Assembly: GCA_964415525.1 (NCBI GenBank) | Contig: CAYQAS010000034.1 | Coordinates: forward strand, 1-39,032 | Direction of reading: 5' to 3' | DNA: 39,032 bases | Source of the DNA: CAZPUI01 sp964415525 | GTDB taxonomy: Bacteria; Acidobacteriota; Holophagae; Holophagales; Holophagaceae | Position numbers and translations under genes: made by a program | In this document: in pieces, positions 31,096 through 39,032 of the stretch | How positions within the stretch are numbered: the first letter of the stretch is position 1 | Layout: every line of letters starts with the position of its first letter | The notes under the pieces: model-generated | The model's input: the letters and a program-made list of their open reading frames with translations, nothing else | Database searches by the model: none | What the model was told of the DNA's origin: nothing

Positions 31096-31590
31096 ATGGC
31101 GGAACCTTTTCTTTCCGAGATCCGGCTCATGAGCTTCGTGTTCCCCCCTAAAGGGTGGGCCCTCTGCAACGGCCAACTGCTGCCCATCAACCAGAACCAG
31201 GGGCTCTTCTCGCTGCTGGGGACCACCTTTGGTGGCGATGGGCGGGTGAATTTCGCCCTACCCGACTTCCGGGGCCGGACGCCCATTCACGTGGGCAGTT
31301 CACACACCCTGGGAGAGCGGGGCGGCGAGCAGGCCCATACCCTTTCGATTTCTGAATTGCCAACCCACACCCACGGGCTGAACGCCGTGGCGGGTCCCGC
31401 CACGGATGCGGCGCCCACTGGGAAGATGCTGAGCGAGGCCCAGCGATACGGTACCCCCAGTGAATTAGTGGCCATGGCACCGGGCCACATCGCGAATACC
31501 GGCGGCAGCCAAGCCCATTTGAACATGCAGCCCTTTCTCACCCTGAGTTTCTGCATTGCCCTGCAGGGCATCTTCCCGAGCGCGACCTGA
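31096..31590 (+). CDS. Tail-collar domain protein 2 (MdpB type)
   Basis: 164 residues with the same layout as its neighbours: FVFPPKGWALCNGQLLPINQ, LGTTFGGDGRVNFALPDFRG, and a C-terminal NMQPFLTLSFCIALQGIFPS. The middle part (about 75-130) is Gly, Ala and Thr rich and differs from copies 1 and 3, which fits variable tip regions on a common collar. The gap from copy 1 is 8 bp, with AGGAGG before ATG 31096. No signal peptide. Confidence 0.92.
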   Translation: MAEPFLSEIRLMSFVFPPKGWALCNGQLLPINQNQGLFSLLGTTFGGDGRVNFALPDFRGRTPIHVGSSHTLGERGGEQAHTLSISELPTHTHGLNAVAGPATDAAPTGKMLSEAQRYGTPSELVAMAPGHIANTGGSQAHLNMQPFLTLSFCIALQGIFPSAT

Positions 31591-31591
31591 C

Positions 31592-32143
31592 ATGGCCGAT
31601 CCCTTCGTTGCCGAAATTCGCATCTTCCCCTTCAACTTCGCCCCAAAGGGGTGGGCTTGGTGTGACGGCCAGCTGCTGCCCCTCAGCCAGAACACGGCCC
31701 TCTTTTCCTTGCTGGGCACAACGTATGGCGGCAACGGCAAGAGCAACTTCGCCCTGCCGGACCTCCAGGGGCGGGCGCCCATGCATCCCGGGCAGGGGCC
31801 GGGCCTGTCCCTGCACGATCTGGGCGAAACCGGCGGCTCGGAAACCGTGACCCTGCTTGAGTCGGAGATTCCCGCCCACAGCCATACCTTGCGGCTCGCG
31901 GAAGATGGTGTGAGAGCCCTCAATCCGCCCACGGGGGCCTATGTGGGCACCGTGGAGGCTGCGCGCGTGGCGTGGGAACTGAAGCCGGTACCCCCGACGT
32001 TTGCCGCCAGTCCCGCCAATGCGCTGCTCGCGGTCGAAGCGCTGACACCTGCGGGGGGAGATGCGCCCCACAACAACATGCAACCGTACATGACTTGCTA
32101 CTTCTGCATCGCGCTGCAGGGCGTCTTCCCGCCGCGCACCTGA
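31592..32143 (+). CDS. Tail-collar domain protein 3 (MdpB type)
   Basis: 183 residues, the longest of the three. FNFAPKGWAWCDGQLLPLSQ, LGTTYGGNGKSNFALPDLQG and NMQPYMTCYFCIALQGVFPP are the conserved blocks. About 18 extra residues lie in the variable middle (EDGVRALNPPTGAYVGTVEA and after). The start ATG 31592 is 1 bp after the copy 2 stop. It is followed after 49 bp by the giant secreted protein gene. Confidence 0.92.
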   Translation: MADPFVAEIRIFPFNFAPKGWAWCDGQLLPLSQNTALFSLLGTTYGGNGKSNFALPDLQGRAPMHPGQGPGLSLHDLGETGGSETVTLLESEIPAHSHTLRLAEDGVRALNPPTGAYVGTVEAARVAWELKPVPPTFAASPANALLAVEALTPAGGDAPHNNMQPYMTCYFCIALQGVFPPRT

Positions 32144-32192
32144 TTTCCAGATTCCAGTTCCTGCCCGACCCGCTCTCCCCGCGGAGTGAACC

Positions 32193-35100
32193 ATGCCCTG
32201 CCGATCCATCCTCTTTCTGCGTTTCATGCTTGCCTTGGGTCTGGGGCTCTCTTCCCTGGTGGCGGCGCCGCCTGAGCCGAGGGTGCTGCAGGTGAAGTCC
32301 CTCGCCGACCGGGGGCCTGAGAGCCTCCGGGAGACCCTTGCGCGGGCGAGGGCAGGGGACAGGATTGAGCTGCCTGAGGGTGACCTCGCCCTGGATGGCA
32401 CCTTGATCGTGGATAAGCCAGTCACAATCTCGGGGCATCGCGCCGGAACCAGGCTGGTGAGTCACCTCCCTGGGAAGCTCGTCGGCGGACGAACCGAAGC
32501 GGCTCCCATGGTGGATCGCACCAGTCCCTCCATGGTGGTGACCGCTTCGGACGTCACCATTCAGGACACCACCTTTGCCAATTTCCGCGTGACGGGGGCC
32601 TGGGTCCTGGGAACGAACCGCGCCACCAGTGACCAGCCGGGCACCATGAAGGCCGATCCGTCCGATGGCACGAAACAGATCCCCAAGATTCCCAACGGTG
32701 CGGCCATCTGGGTCAATGCCTCGAATTGCGTCATCCGCAATTGCACCTTCCTGGATAACGAGTTGGTGGCAGTGCCGCCCACCGGCGGCTCAACGCAATT
32801 GCTGCTGGGCGGTGCGGTGTTCCTGCACCAGGGATCGCTGACGGTGGAGAAGAGCCTCTTCAAGGGGAACCGTGCTGGTGCCGGCAGTGCGCTGTGCAAC
32901 TACGACGGCGACCTCACCCTGCGCAACTGCACCTTGGTGGGCAACATGGCGTACGCAGGCGGGGCCGTGCTGCACGTGCCCGCGGATGCCGCCAAGAAGA
33001 CCACCCTGATCCACTGCACGGTGGCAGACAACACGTCCCTGAACAGCCACGACTCCGGTGGTCTCAGTGTGGTGAACGGCACCCTCGAGGTGCGGAACTC
33101 CTTGGTGGCGCGGAACTCCGCGGGCAAGGACGCGCGGAACGCTGCCCAGTACCAGGATCTGGACAAGGGCTGGTCCCAGACCGAAGCTGACTGGGGCACG
33201 CTCGGGACCACGGCCACATACAGCTCACTGAATGGGAATGTCATCGGGAATCGGGCGGACGTGACGTTCAGCGCTGCCGCCCAGGATGCCATCGGGACTC
33301 AGGCCAGCCCTGTGGATCCGCTGCTGGCGGATGCGCTGACCGTGCCGGCAAACCCTGCGGCCAATGTCTCGGTGCTGAAGTTCGCCCTTCTGGATAAAGC
33401 AAAGACCGCCCCATACCTTGAGGGCGATGGCCTGACCAGGACTCGTCCCCTTGTGAATCCCGCCTACAACCGGGGAGGTGCCATCGTTTCGGGGCTCGAA
33501 CTGGATCAGGTCGGGAAACCTCGCGATACCGAGGCTGATGCGGGGGCGTACGAATTCCAGTCCCTGAAGGTGACTGGAGCCACTGGGTTGGGGAGCGTCG
33601 CGATCAAGATCGAACCGCTCACGGCGAACACAGATTTTCCGCACCCAGTGGTCCAGGAGGCTCAGTCCCTGGTCAATGGCGCCTACACCCTTCTTGTGCC
33701 TATCGACCCGACTCCGGTCTCCTCGAATGCCCTCGTCCTGGCCAATTGGTCTGGAAAGATCCGGCCTGTGCCCCCGGCGGGCTACCGTTTCAATCCTGAG
33801 TTCCGGTCCTACCCTGCAACCGTCCAAGGTCAGCCTACGGTACCGGCCATCACGACGGACTTGGTCAGCCAGAACTTCACGCCGCAGGTCTTCCCTGCAA
33901 AAAACCTTCAGATCAGAAACCTTCTGAAAGACCGGTTCACCCTGTCCTGGGGCGCCAGCGACAGTGCGGGTGTGATCCCCAGCAAGCCCATCAGCTATCG
34001 CGTTCGTGTGGCCACGACGGTCGATTTCGCCTCCGGGGTCTTGGTGGATGGGTTGGTCCCCGCGACGACCACGGACGTGACCGGTCTTGTGCCCAATACC
34101 CTTTACTTCGTGTCCGTCGAGGCCACGGACGGCCAGTGGCCCAGCGAGTCCGTTACGGCAAGTCCCATCACAGCCAAGGCTGCACCCGTCGTTCAGACTG
34201 ATGCCGCGGGTGCCTTGGGAATTCGCAAGGCCACGCTTCACGGTGCGGTGTTGCCGAACAATGACGTGACAGCGGTGACGTTCGAATACTGGAAGGATGG
34301 CGTCGCGACGAAGACGACCCAGACCTTGACCCCCGCCCTGGATGCGTCCATGACGACCACGTTGGTGCATCTGGATCTCACCGGCCTCGAGCCCGATACC
34401 CTCTATCACTTCAATGTGACGGCCCAGAACAGCGCAACCGAGAATGCCGGCAAGGGGGAAGGCACTGCGGCCACGTTCCGTACCCTGCCTGTGGTGCAGA
34501 CCACCACAGCGTTGACGGCCAGCCTGCCTGCGCCCGAGGTGGGCCAGTCGGTGACTTTCACGGCTACCGTGTCGGCGAACTCGGGGACGGAGACGCCCAA
34601 GGGCACGGTCATCTTCAAGGTGAATGGGGGGAGCGGAATCACCGAATCCCTTGTGAATGGCAAGGCCACCCTCAGTCATACGCCCCCGGTGAGCGGTGCC
34701 CTCTCGGTCCAGGCGACCTATGTTCCCGAGGATCCTTTTGCGGCTTCAGACAAGCAGGTGGATCTGACGGTGGCGAAGGCCCGCACCACCACAAGTTTGA
34801 CCGTGAACCGGAACCCGACTCTGGAGCAGGCGGAGGTGGTGCTGGAGGCCGAGGTTTCCATCAATAATGGAGGGGCGGTGCCATTGGCGAACTCTCTCGA
34901 GTTCAAGGTCGGGGGGAGTGTGCTTGGAACCGCCGCCCTTGTGGGCGGCAAGGCCACCTATCGCACCAGCAGCCTTGCGGTGGGCCCGCATGTCGTGACC
35001 GCGGTGTACGCCGGGGACCATGCCACCGGATCTTCGGTTTCAAATGAGATCACCCTGGTCGTGAACCCGCGCTCCACGAGTCTTGTCGTAACCAGCACTG

Positions 35101-38100
35101 GGGACAGTGGACCGGACACGCTCCGTCAGGCGCTGCAGGACATCGCCACGGGCGGCACCATCACCTTCGATCTGCCGGTGGGCCATACCACCATCCTGCT
35201 CGAATCCCAGCTCACCCTCGACCGCAGCGTCACGATCCAAGGCGGCACCGGCGTGGTGCTGGATGGGCAGAACAAGGTGCGGGTCCTGGAGGTGCTGAAT
35301 GGCATGACCGTGGTCCTGAAGCACCTGACCATCACCAAGGCCAATCCCGGCGACGTTCGCGGCGGCGGCATCGCCAATGCCGGCACCCTGACCCTGGAGG
35401 CCTGCTCAGTGTCGAGCAACCGCGCCGGCAACAGCGGGGGTGGCATCTACAGCACAGGCGCGCTGACGGTTCTGGATTCCATGATCAGTCAAAATACGAG
35501 CATCTCCGGCGGTGGTATCCATTCCACGGGCTCACTCGTGCTTCGGGGCTGCGTTTTGGCGAACAACATCGTCCTGGGGAGCAACATGCCCGGCGGTGGC
35601 TTGTCCGTTGATGGTGGTGTTGCAGATGCCGAGAACTGCACGTTCTCCGGCAATCAGGCGGGCTACGGCGCCGCGGTTTACAGTGGCGTGGGCACCTTGA
35701 CCCTCTCCTCGTGCACGATCTGGGGCAATACACCCGGTGCCGGCGGTGCGATCCAGGGCACGGCCTTGACCCTGCGGAACACGCTTGTGGGTGGCACTCA
35801 GGGTGGGGGAGTCAACATCAGCCCCTTGAGTGGCACCCTCGCTGGCGACCACAATCTGATCGATGACGCGACGGGTTCCGTGGGGGTCTTCACCCAGGTG
35901 GCCAGTCTCGGCTTGGATTCCACGCTCTCCGACAACGGCGGCCAGACCCAGACCCATGCCCTGCTGGCCGGATCGCCCGCCATCGATGCGGCAAACTCCG
36001 CCACCGCGCCGGCCACGGATCAGCGGGGCATCGCCCGTCCTCAGGGAGCGAAGGCCGACATCGGTGCCTTCGAGTATGTGTTTCCCGCGCCCCAGGTGAC
36101 TTCGGCCAAAGCCTTGCTCGACGGCTTCTACAAGGCCGGTACCACCGTACAGATCCAGCTGACCTTCGATCGCGCCGTGACCGTCACAGGCACGCCGACC
36201 CTGGCTCTGAACACTGGTACCGTCAACGCCGCGGCCACCTACGCCAGCGGCAGCCCTGGCACCACGCTCACTTTCAGCTACGCCGTGCAGGCGGGGGACA
36301 CCACGTCGGACCTCCAGTACGCCTCCATCGATGCCCTCGCCTTGGCGGGTGGCACCATCGTGCAGGCGGATGACGCCACGAAGAACGCCCGTCTCACCCT
36401 GCCTGCCCTCGCAAGTGCTTCATCATTGGCGGGCAGCAGTGCGGTGGTGTTGGACACCCTGGCGCCTGCGGCTCCGGCACTGTCCTCGCCGACGGCGAAG
36501 GCTTTCAACACGATCCCGGCGGTCTCGGGCACGGCAGAACCTGGAGCGGTGGTGGATCTCCTTGTGGATACAACTCCTGCAAGCACGACCGCGGACGTCC
36601 ACGGGATCTGGAGCTTCACCCCGGGCAGCCTCACCGAGGGCAGCCACACGGTTCAAGCCACCGCCACGGATCGTGCGGGCAACACTGGAGTTGCCTCCGC
36701 TCCGCTCACGTTCAGCTATGACATCACCAAGCCGAGCGTGACGGTGGCCCTGGCGGACGGTCAGGCCACGCCTTCGGGTGCGAACCCGGTTCACTTCAAG
36801 GCCACCTTCCTCGAACCCGTCACCGGCCTCACGGCTGCGGGAATCACCCTGGGCGGTACCGCCACGGGCACCAAGACCGTGGTGGTGACGGGCAGTGGAA
36901 CCACCTGGGATCTGGCGGTGAGTGGCATGACCGGTACCGGCACGGTGACGGCAACGGTCCTGGCGAACGCCGCCCAGGATGCCGCCGGGAATGGCAACGA
37001 TGTTTCCACCACGGGCAGCCTCGACTTCGTCCTGAAGCCGACGGTTTCGATTCCCACCTTTGACGCCATCACGAAGGAAGGCGCCGCGGTGAAATCCACC
37101 GTGAACGCTCAGGGGGCCAACGCCACCGTGACCCTGAACTTCGGCACGACCGCGAGCTATGGGACCTCCGTGGCGATGGGAACGGCCACCGGTACTGCCG
37201 CCACCGATCTGAACAAAGACCTCTCCGGGCTCGCCGCGAACACAACGTACTTTGTGCAAGTGCAGGCGGTGAATGTGGGTGGAACCACCACGGCGGAAGG
37301 GACCTTCCTCACGCTGCCTGCCGCGCCTGTCGGACTCGCCGCTGCGGCGGGCTCGGCTACCACCCTCCAGCTCACTTGGACCGGCATTCCCGGCCTCACC
37401 TACTTCGTGGATGTGGCCCGGGACAAGGATTTCACCGCCCTGGTCCAGACCGATCTGAACCTGGGAACCGGCTCCAGCGCTGCGGTGACGGTCCCCGATG
37501 CGAACACGACCTACCATGTGCGGCTCCGGGCCAAGAACCTCACGGGCCAAGGGGCTTCCAGCGATGCCGTGACGGCCACCACCTGCCCCGTGCAGGTCAC
37601 GGGCTTGAACCTGAGCGCCGCCACGGCTTCGACCCTTACCGCCACCTGGAGTGCGGTGGCTGGAGCGACCTCGTACGAACTGGAGGTGTCTTCAGACGCC
37701 AGTTTCATCACGGGAACCCGCACCATCACCGGGATCGCCAGCCTCAGCCAGAAGGTGGCGTCGCTCGATGCGGCCACGCCTTATCACGTGCGGCTTCGTG
37801 CCCGGAATGCCGGGGGTCTAGGTTCAAATTCCGCGACCGTCAGCGCCCCTACGCGCGTGACGATCGTGGGGAACGTGGGCGTGGGCGGCGCCGTCTTGAC
37901 CTACGCGGATGGCGGCACCCAGACCGTCACCGCCAAGGCCGATGGTTCCTACGTTCTGGAAGTGCCCTACACCTGGACGGGTACCGTCACCCCCTCTCTG
38001 GAGGGCTACACCTTCAAGACCCCTGGTGCGAGCCCGGCCGCCAGCCGTTCCTACAGCGCACTGACGCAGGTTCAGACCGGACAGGACTTCCTCGCCACGG

Positions 38101-39032
38101 CCATCACCTTCGCGGTGTCTGGCTCCACCACGGTTCCAGGCGCCACGCTCGCCTGGACGGATGGCACGGCCAAGACGGTGACCTCTGGCCCGGACGGGAG
38201 CTACAGCCTTGCGGTCTCCTGGAAGTGGACGGGCACGCTGACGACGACGAAGACAGGCTATACGTTCAGTCCCGCCAGTCGGACCTTCAGCAGCACGCAG
38301 GAAGACACAACCAGTCAGGACTTCGTGCCGACCCTGGTGGCTCCTGAGGTTCAGGAAGCCTCGGCCATCAGGCCGAATGCCCTCCAGGCGAACTGGACGC
38401 CGAACCCCGGCGCCACGGATCACTTCCTGGACGTGGCCACGGACGAGGCTTTCACGCAGATGCTGTCGGGCCACGCGAATCGCAGCGTGGGCAAGACCTC
38501 CAGCCTCGTGCTGTCGGGCCTGACGTCCCACAAAACCTATTACTACAGGGTTCGCGCCACCGATGGTTCCCGCACCTCCCTGAACTCAGGGGTGATGCGC
38601 GTGACCACCTCCGGCGAGGCGCCGGAGGCGGAAACGGGCGGGACAAGCGCCATTCAGCCGTCCGGGGCGACCCTCGCGGGCCGAGTGCATGCAGGCGGTC
38701 TCACCACCTCGGTGAAGTTCGAGTTCGGCCCCACCCCGGCCTATGGATGGAGCAGCTCCGCGGCTCCATCCCAGGTGACGGGCAAGGTCTGGACCTCCGT
38801 TTCGACCACGCTCACGGGCCTCCTTCCGGGCACGACTTACCACTACCGTGTCGTGGCCACCAACTCGGTGGGCCGCAGCGAAGGCAGGGATGGCACCTTC
38901 ACCACGGCGCGTTCGCGGATCACCTTGACCCAGGTGAATCCGGCTTCCGCTCCGACAGGCGGTGTCATCACCCTGCGGGGCACGGGTTTCACCGGTGCGA
39001 CATCGGTTGTGATTGGGGGGATGGAGGCGATC
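32193..39032 (+). CDS. Giant secreted repeat protein: beta-helix, Ig-like, fibronectin III and IPT/TIG domains (3' truncated)
   Basis: 2280 residues are visible, open to the window end. A Sec signal peptide (MPCRSILFLRFMLALGLGLS, cut near VAA) is followed by: a beta-helix/choice-of-anchor-Q unit (about 40-454, ending DAGAYEF); fibronectin-III-like units (about 570-770); two Ig-like repeats (about 770-960); a second beta-helix unit (about 966-1296) with GGGI turns, ending DNGGQTQTHALL and DIGAFEY; a TYASGSPGTTLTF-type Ig module and two bacterial Ig-like modules (to about 1615); further Fn-III-like repeats; two carboxypeptidase-regulatory-like modules with DGSY (about 1890-2050); two more Fn-III-like units; and an IPT/TIG start. 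ATG 32193 has GGAG 6 bp upstream. No catalytic residues are recognised. It is probably a surface adhesin or fibre, last in the tail-collar operon. Confidence 0.88.
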   Translation, partial: MPCRSILFLRFMLALGLGLSSLVAAPPEPRVLQVKSLADRGPESLRETLARARAGDRIELPEGDLALDGTLIVDKPVTISGHRAGTRLVSHLPGKLVGGRTEAAPMVDRTSPSMVVTASDVTIQDTTFANFRVTGAWVLGTNRATSDQPGTMKADPSDGTKQIPKIPNGAAIWVNASNCVIRNCTFLDNELVAVPPTGGSTQLLLGGAVFLHQGSLTVEKSLFKGNRAGAGSALCNYDGDLTLRNCTLVGNMAYAGGAVLHVPADAAKKTTLIHCTVADNTSLNSHDSGGLSVVNGTLEVRNSLVARNSAGKDARNAAQYQDLDKGWSQTEADWGTLGTTATYSSLNGNVIGNRADVTFSAAAQDAIGTQASPVDPLLADALTVPANPAANVSVLKFALLDKAKTAPYLEGDGLTRTRPLVNPAYNRGGAIVSGLELDQVGKPRDTEADAGAYEFQSLKVTGATGLGSVAIKIEPLTANTDFPHPVVQEAQSLVNGAYTLLVPIDPTPVSSNALVLANWSGKIRPVPPAGYRFNPEFRSYPATVQGQPTVPAITTDLVSQNFTPQVFPAKNLQIRNLLKDRFTLSWGASDSAGVIPSKPISYRVRVATTVDFASGVLVDGLVPATTTDVTGLVPNTLYFVSVEATDGQWPSESVTASPITAKAAPVVQTDAAGALGIRKATLHGAVLPNNDVTAVTFEYWKDGVATKTTQTLTPALDASMTTTLVHLDLTGLEPDTLYHFNVTAQNSATENAGKGEGTAATFRTLPVVQTTTALTASLPAPEVGQSVTFTATVSANSGTETPKGTVIFKVNGGSGITESLVNGKATLSHTPPVSGALSVQATYVPEDPFAASDKQVDLTVAKARTTTSLTVNRNPTLEQAEVVLEAEVSINNGGAVPLANSLEFKVGGSVLGTAALVGGKATYRTSSLAVGPHVVTAVYAGDHATGSSVSNEITLVVNPRSTSLVVTSTGDSGPDTLRQALQDIATGGTITFDLPVGHTTILLESQLTLDRSVTIQGGTGVVLDGQNKVRVLEVLNGMTVVLKHLTITKANPGDVRGGGIANAGTLTLEACSVSSNRAGNSGGGIYSTGALTVLDSMISQNTSISGGGIHSTGSLVLRGCVLANNIVLGSNMPGGGLSVDGGVADAENCTFSGNQAGYGAAVYSGVGTLTLSSCTIWGNTPGAGGAIQGTALTLRNTLVGGTQGGGVNISPLSGTLAGDHNLIDDATGSVGVFTQVASLGLDSTLSDNGGQTQTHALLAGSPAIDAANSATAPATDQRGIARPQGAKADIGAFEYVFPAPQVTSAKALLDGFYKAGTTVQIQLTFDRAVTVTGTPTLALNTGTVNAAATYASGSPGTTLTFSYAVQAGDTTSDLQYASIDALALAGGTIVQADDATKNARLTLPALASASSLAGSSAVVLDTLAPAAPALSSPTAKAFNTIPAVSGTAEPGAVVDLLVDTTPASTTADVHGIWSFTPGSLTEGSHTVQATATDRAGNTGVASAPLTFSYDITKPSVTVALADGQATPSGANPVHFKATFLEPVTGLTAAGITLGGTATGTKTVVVTGSGTTWDLAVSGMTGTGTVTATVLANAAQDAAGNGNDVSTTGSLDFVLKPTVSIPTFDAITKEGAAVKSTVNAQGANATVTLNFGTTASYGTSVAMGTATGTAATDLNKDLSGLAANTTYFVQVQAVNVGGTTTAEGTFLTLPAAPVGLAAAAGSATTLQLTWTGIPGLTYFVDVARDKDFTALVQTDLNLGTGSSAAVTVPDANTTYHVRLRAKNLTGQGASSDAVTATTCPVQVTGLNLSAATASTLTATWSAVAGATSYELEVSSDASFITGTRTITGIASLSQKVASLDAATPYHVRLRARNAGGLGSNSATVSAPTRVTIVGNVGVGGAVLTYADGGTQTVTAKADGSYVLEVPYTWTGTVTPSLEGYTFKTPGASPAASRSYSALTQVQTGQDFLATAITFAVSGSTTVPGATLAWTDGTAKTVTSGPDGSYSLAVSWKWTGTLTTTKTGYTFSPASRTFSSTQEDTTSQDFVPTLVAPEVQEASAIRPNALQANWTPNPGATDHFLDVATDEAFTQMLSGHANRSVGKTSSLVLSGLTSHKTYYYRVRATDGSRTSLNSGVMRVTTSGEAPEAETGGTSAIQPSGATLAGRVHAGGLTTSVKFEFGPTPAYGWSSSAAPSQVTGKVWTSVSTTLTGLLPGTTYHYRVVATNSVGRSEGRDGTFTTARSRITLTQVNPASAPTGGVITLRGTGFTGATSVVIGGMEAI

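Noticed and set aside
30587..32143. Prophage or phage-tail-like bacteriocin
   Set aside because: Only stand-alone collar-domain proteins are present; no tail tube, sheath, baseplate, capsid, lysis or integrase genes in the window.

Overview
This is a high-GC chromosomal window with tightly packed, co-directional genes. Gene content (a chitobiose phosphorylase/N-acetylhexosamine cluster, KdpD, PilT and a tail-collar gene trio) is most compatible with an Acidobacteriota bacterium of the Holophaga/Geothrix type. That assignment is from memory of similar gene content; no rRNA or other taxonomic marker is present.

Layout. (1) 1-7109: the 3' end of a PilT-type retraction ATPase (+), an orphan KdpD whose phosphoacceptor His is replaced by Pro (-), a DinB-like protein (+), a probable DUF3187 envelope protein (-) and transketolase (-). 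(2) 7110-13212: a divergent promoter region, then ROK-family protein, PIG-L deacetylase and SIS-domain (NagB-II-like) deaminase, a terminator array, and a sugar-1-phosphate nucleotidyltransferase plus NahK-like N-acetylhexosamine 1-kinase. (3) 13213-20731: a repeat-rich spacer, a WbpP-like UDP-N-acetylhexosamine 4-epimerase, then an operon of an unknown TIM-barrel-like protein, an SDR, DgoK-like kinase, DgoA-like aldolase, HexR-like regulator and an N-acyl-D-amino-acid deacylase. (4) 20732-29055: sugar-porter MFS with a large inserted loop, AmpG-like MFS, a protein fusing a catalytically degenerate GlmU-type domain to a complete phosphohexomutase, and N,N'-diacetylchitobiose phosphorylase. (5) 29056-39032: a separate operon of overlapping genes: Asp-box mini-protein, GNAT, DUF6916-like protein, three tandem tail-collar (MdpB-type) proteins and a giant secreted repeat protein running off the window.

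How it fits together (inference). Regions 2-4 look like one large amino-sugar catabolic locus. Chitobiose enters through an MFS permease and is phosphorolysed to GlcNAc-1-P plus GlcNAc. NahK converts GlcNAc to GlcNAc-1-P, the mutase part of the fusion protein makes GlcNAc-6-P, the PIG-L protein could replace NagA, and the SIS protein could make fructose-6-P, which feeds the neighbouring transketolase. The nucleotidyltransferase and epimerase add a Leloir-like GalNAc/GlcNAc arm. The SDR, deacylase, DgoK and DgoA set suggests a second, oxidative arm through an N-acetylhexosaminate and a 2-keto-3-deoxy sugar acid, under a HexR-type regulator; the ammonia-lyase it would need is not in the window.

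The best candidates for something undescribed are the pseudo-nucleotidyltransferase/phosphomutase fusion, the tail-collar operon with its giant surface protein and no other phage genes, and a strongly base-paired intergenic element in front of the PIG-L gene. No tRNA, rRNA, CRISPR array, transposase or integrase was seen.
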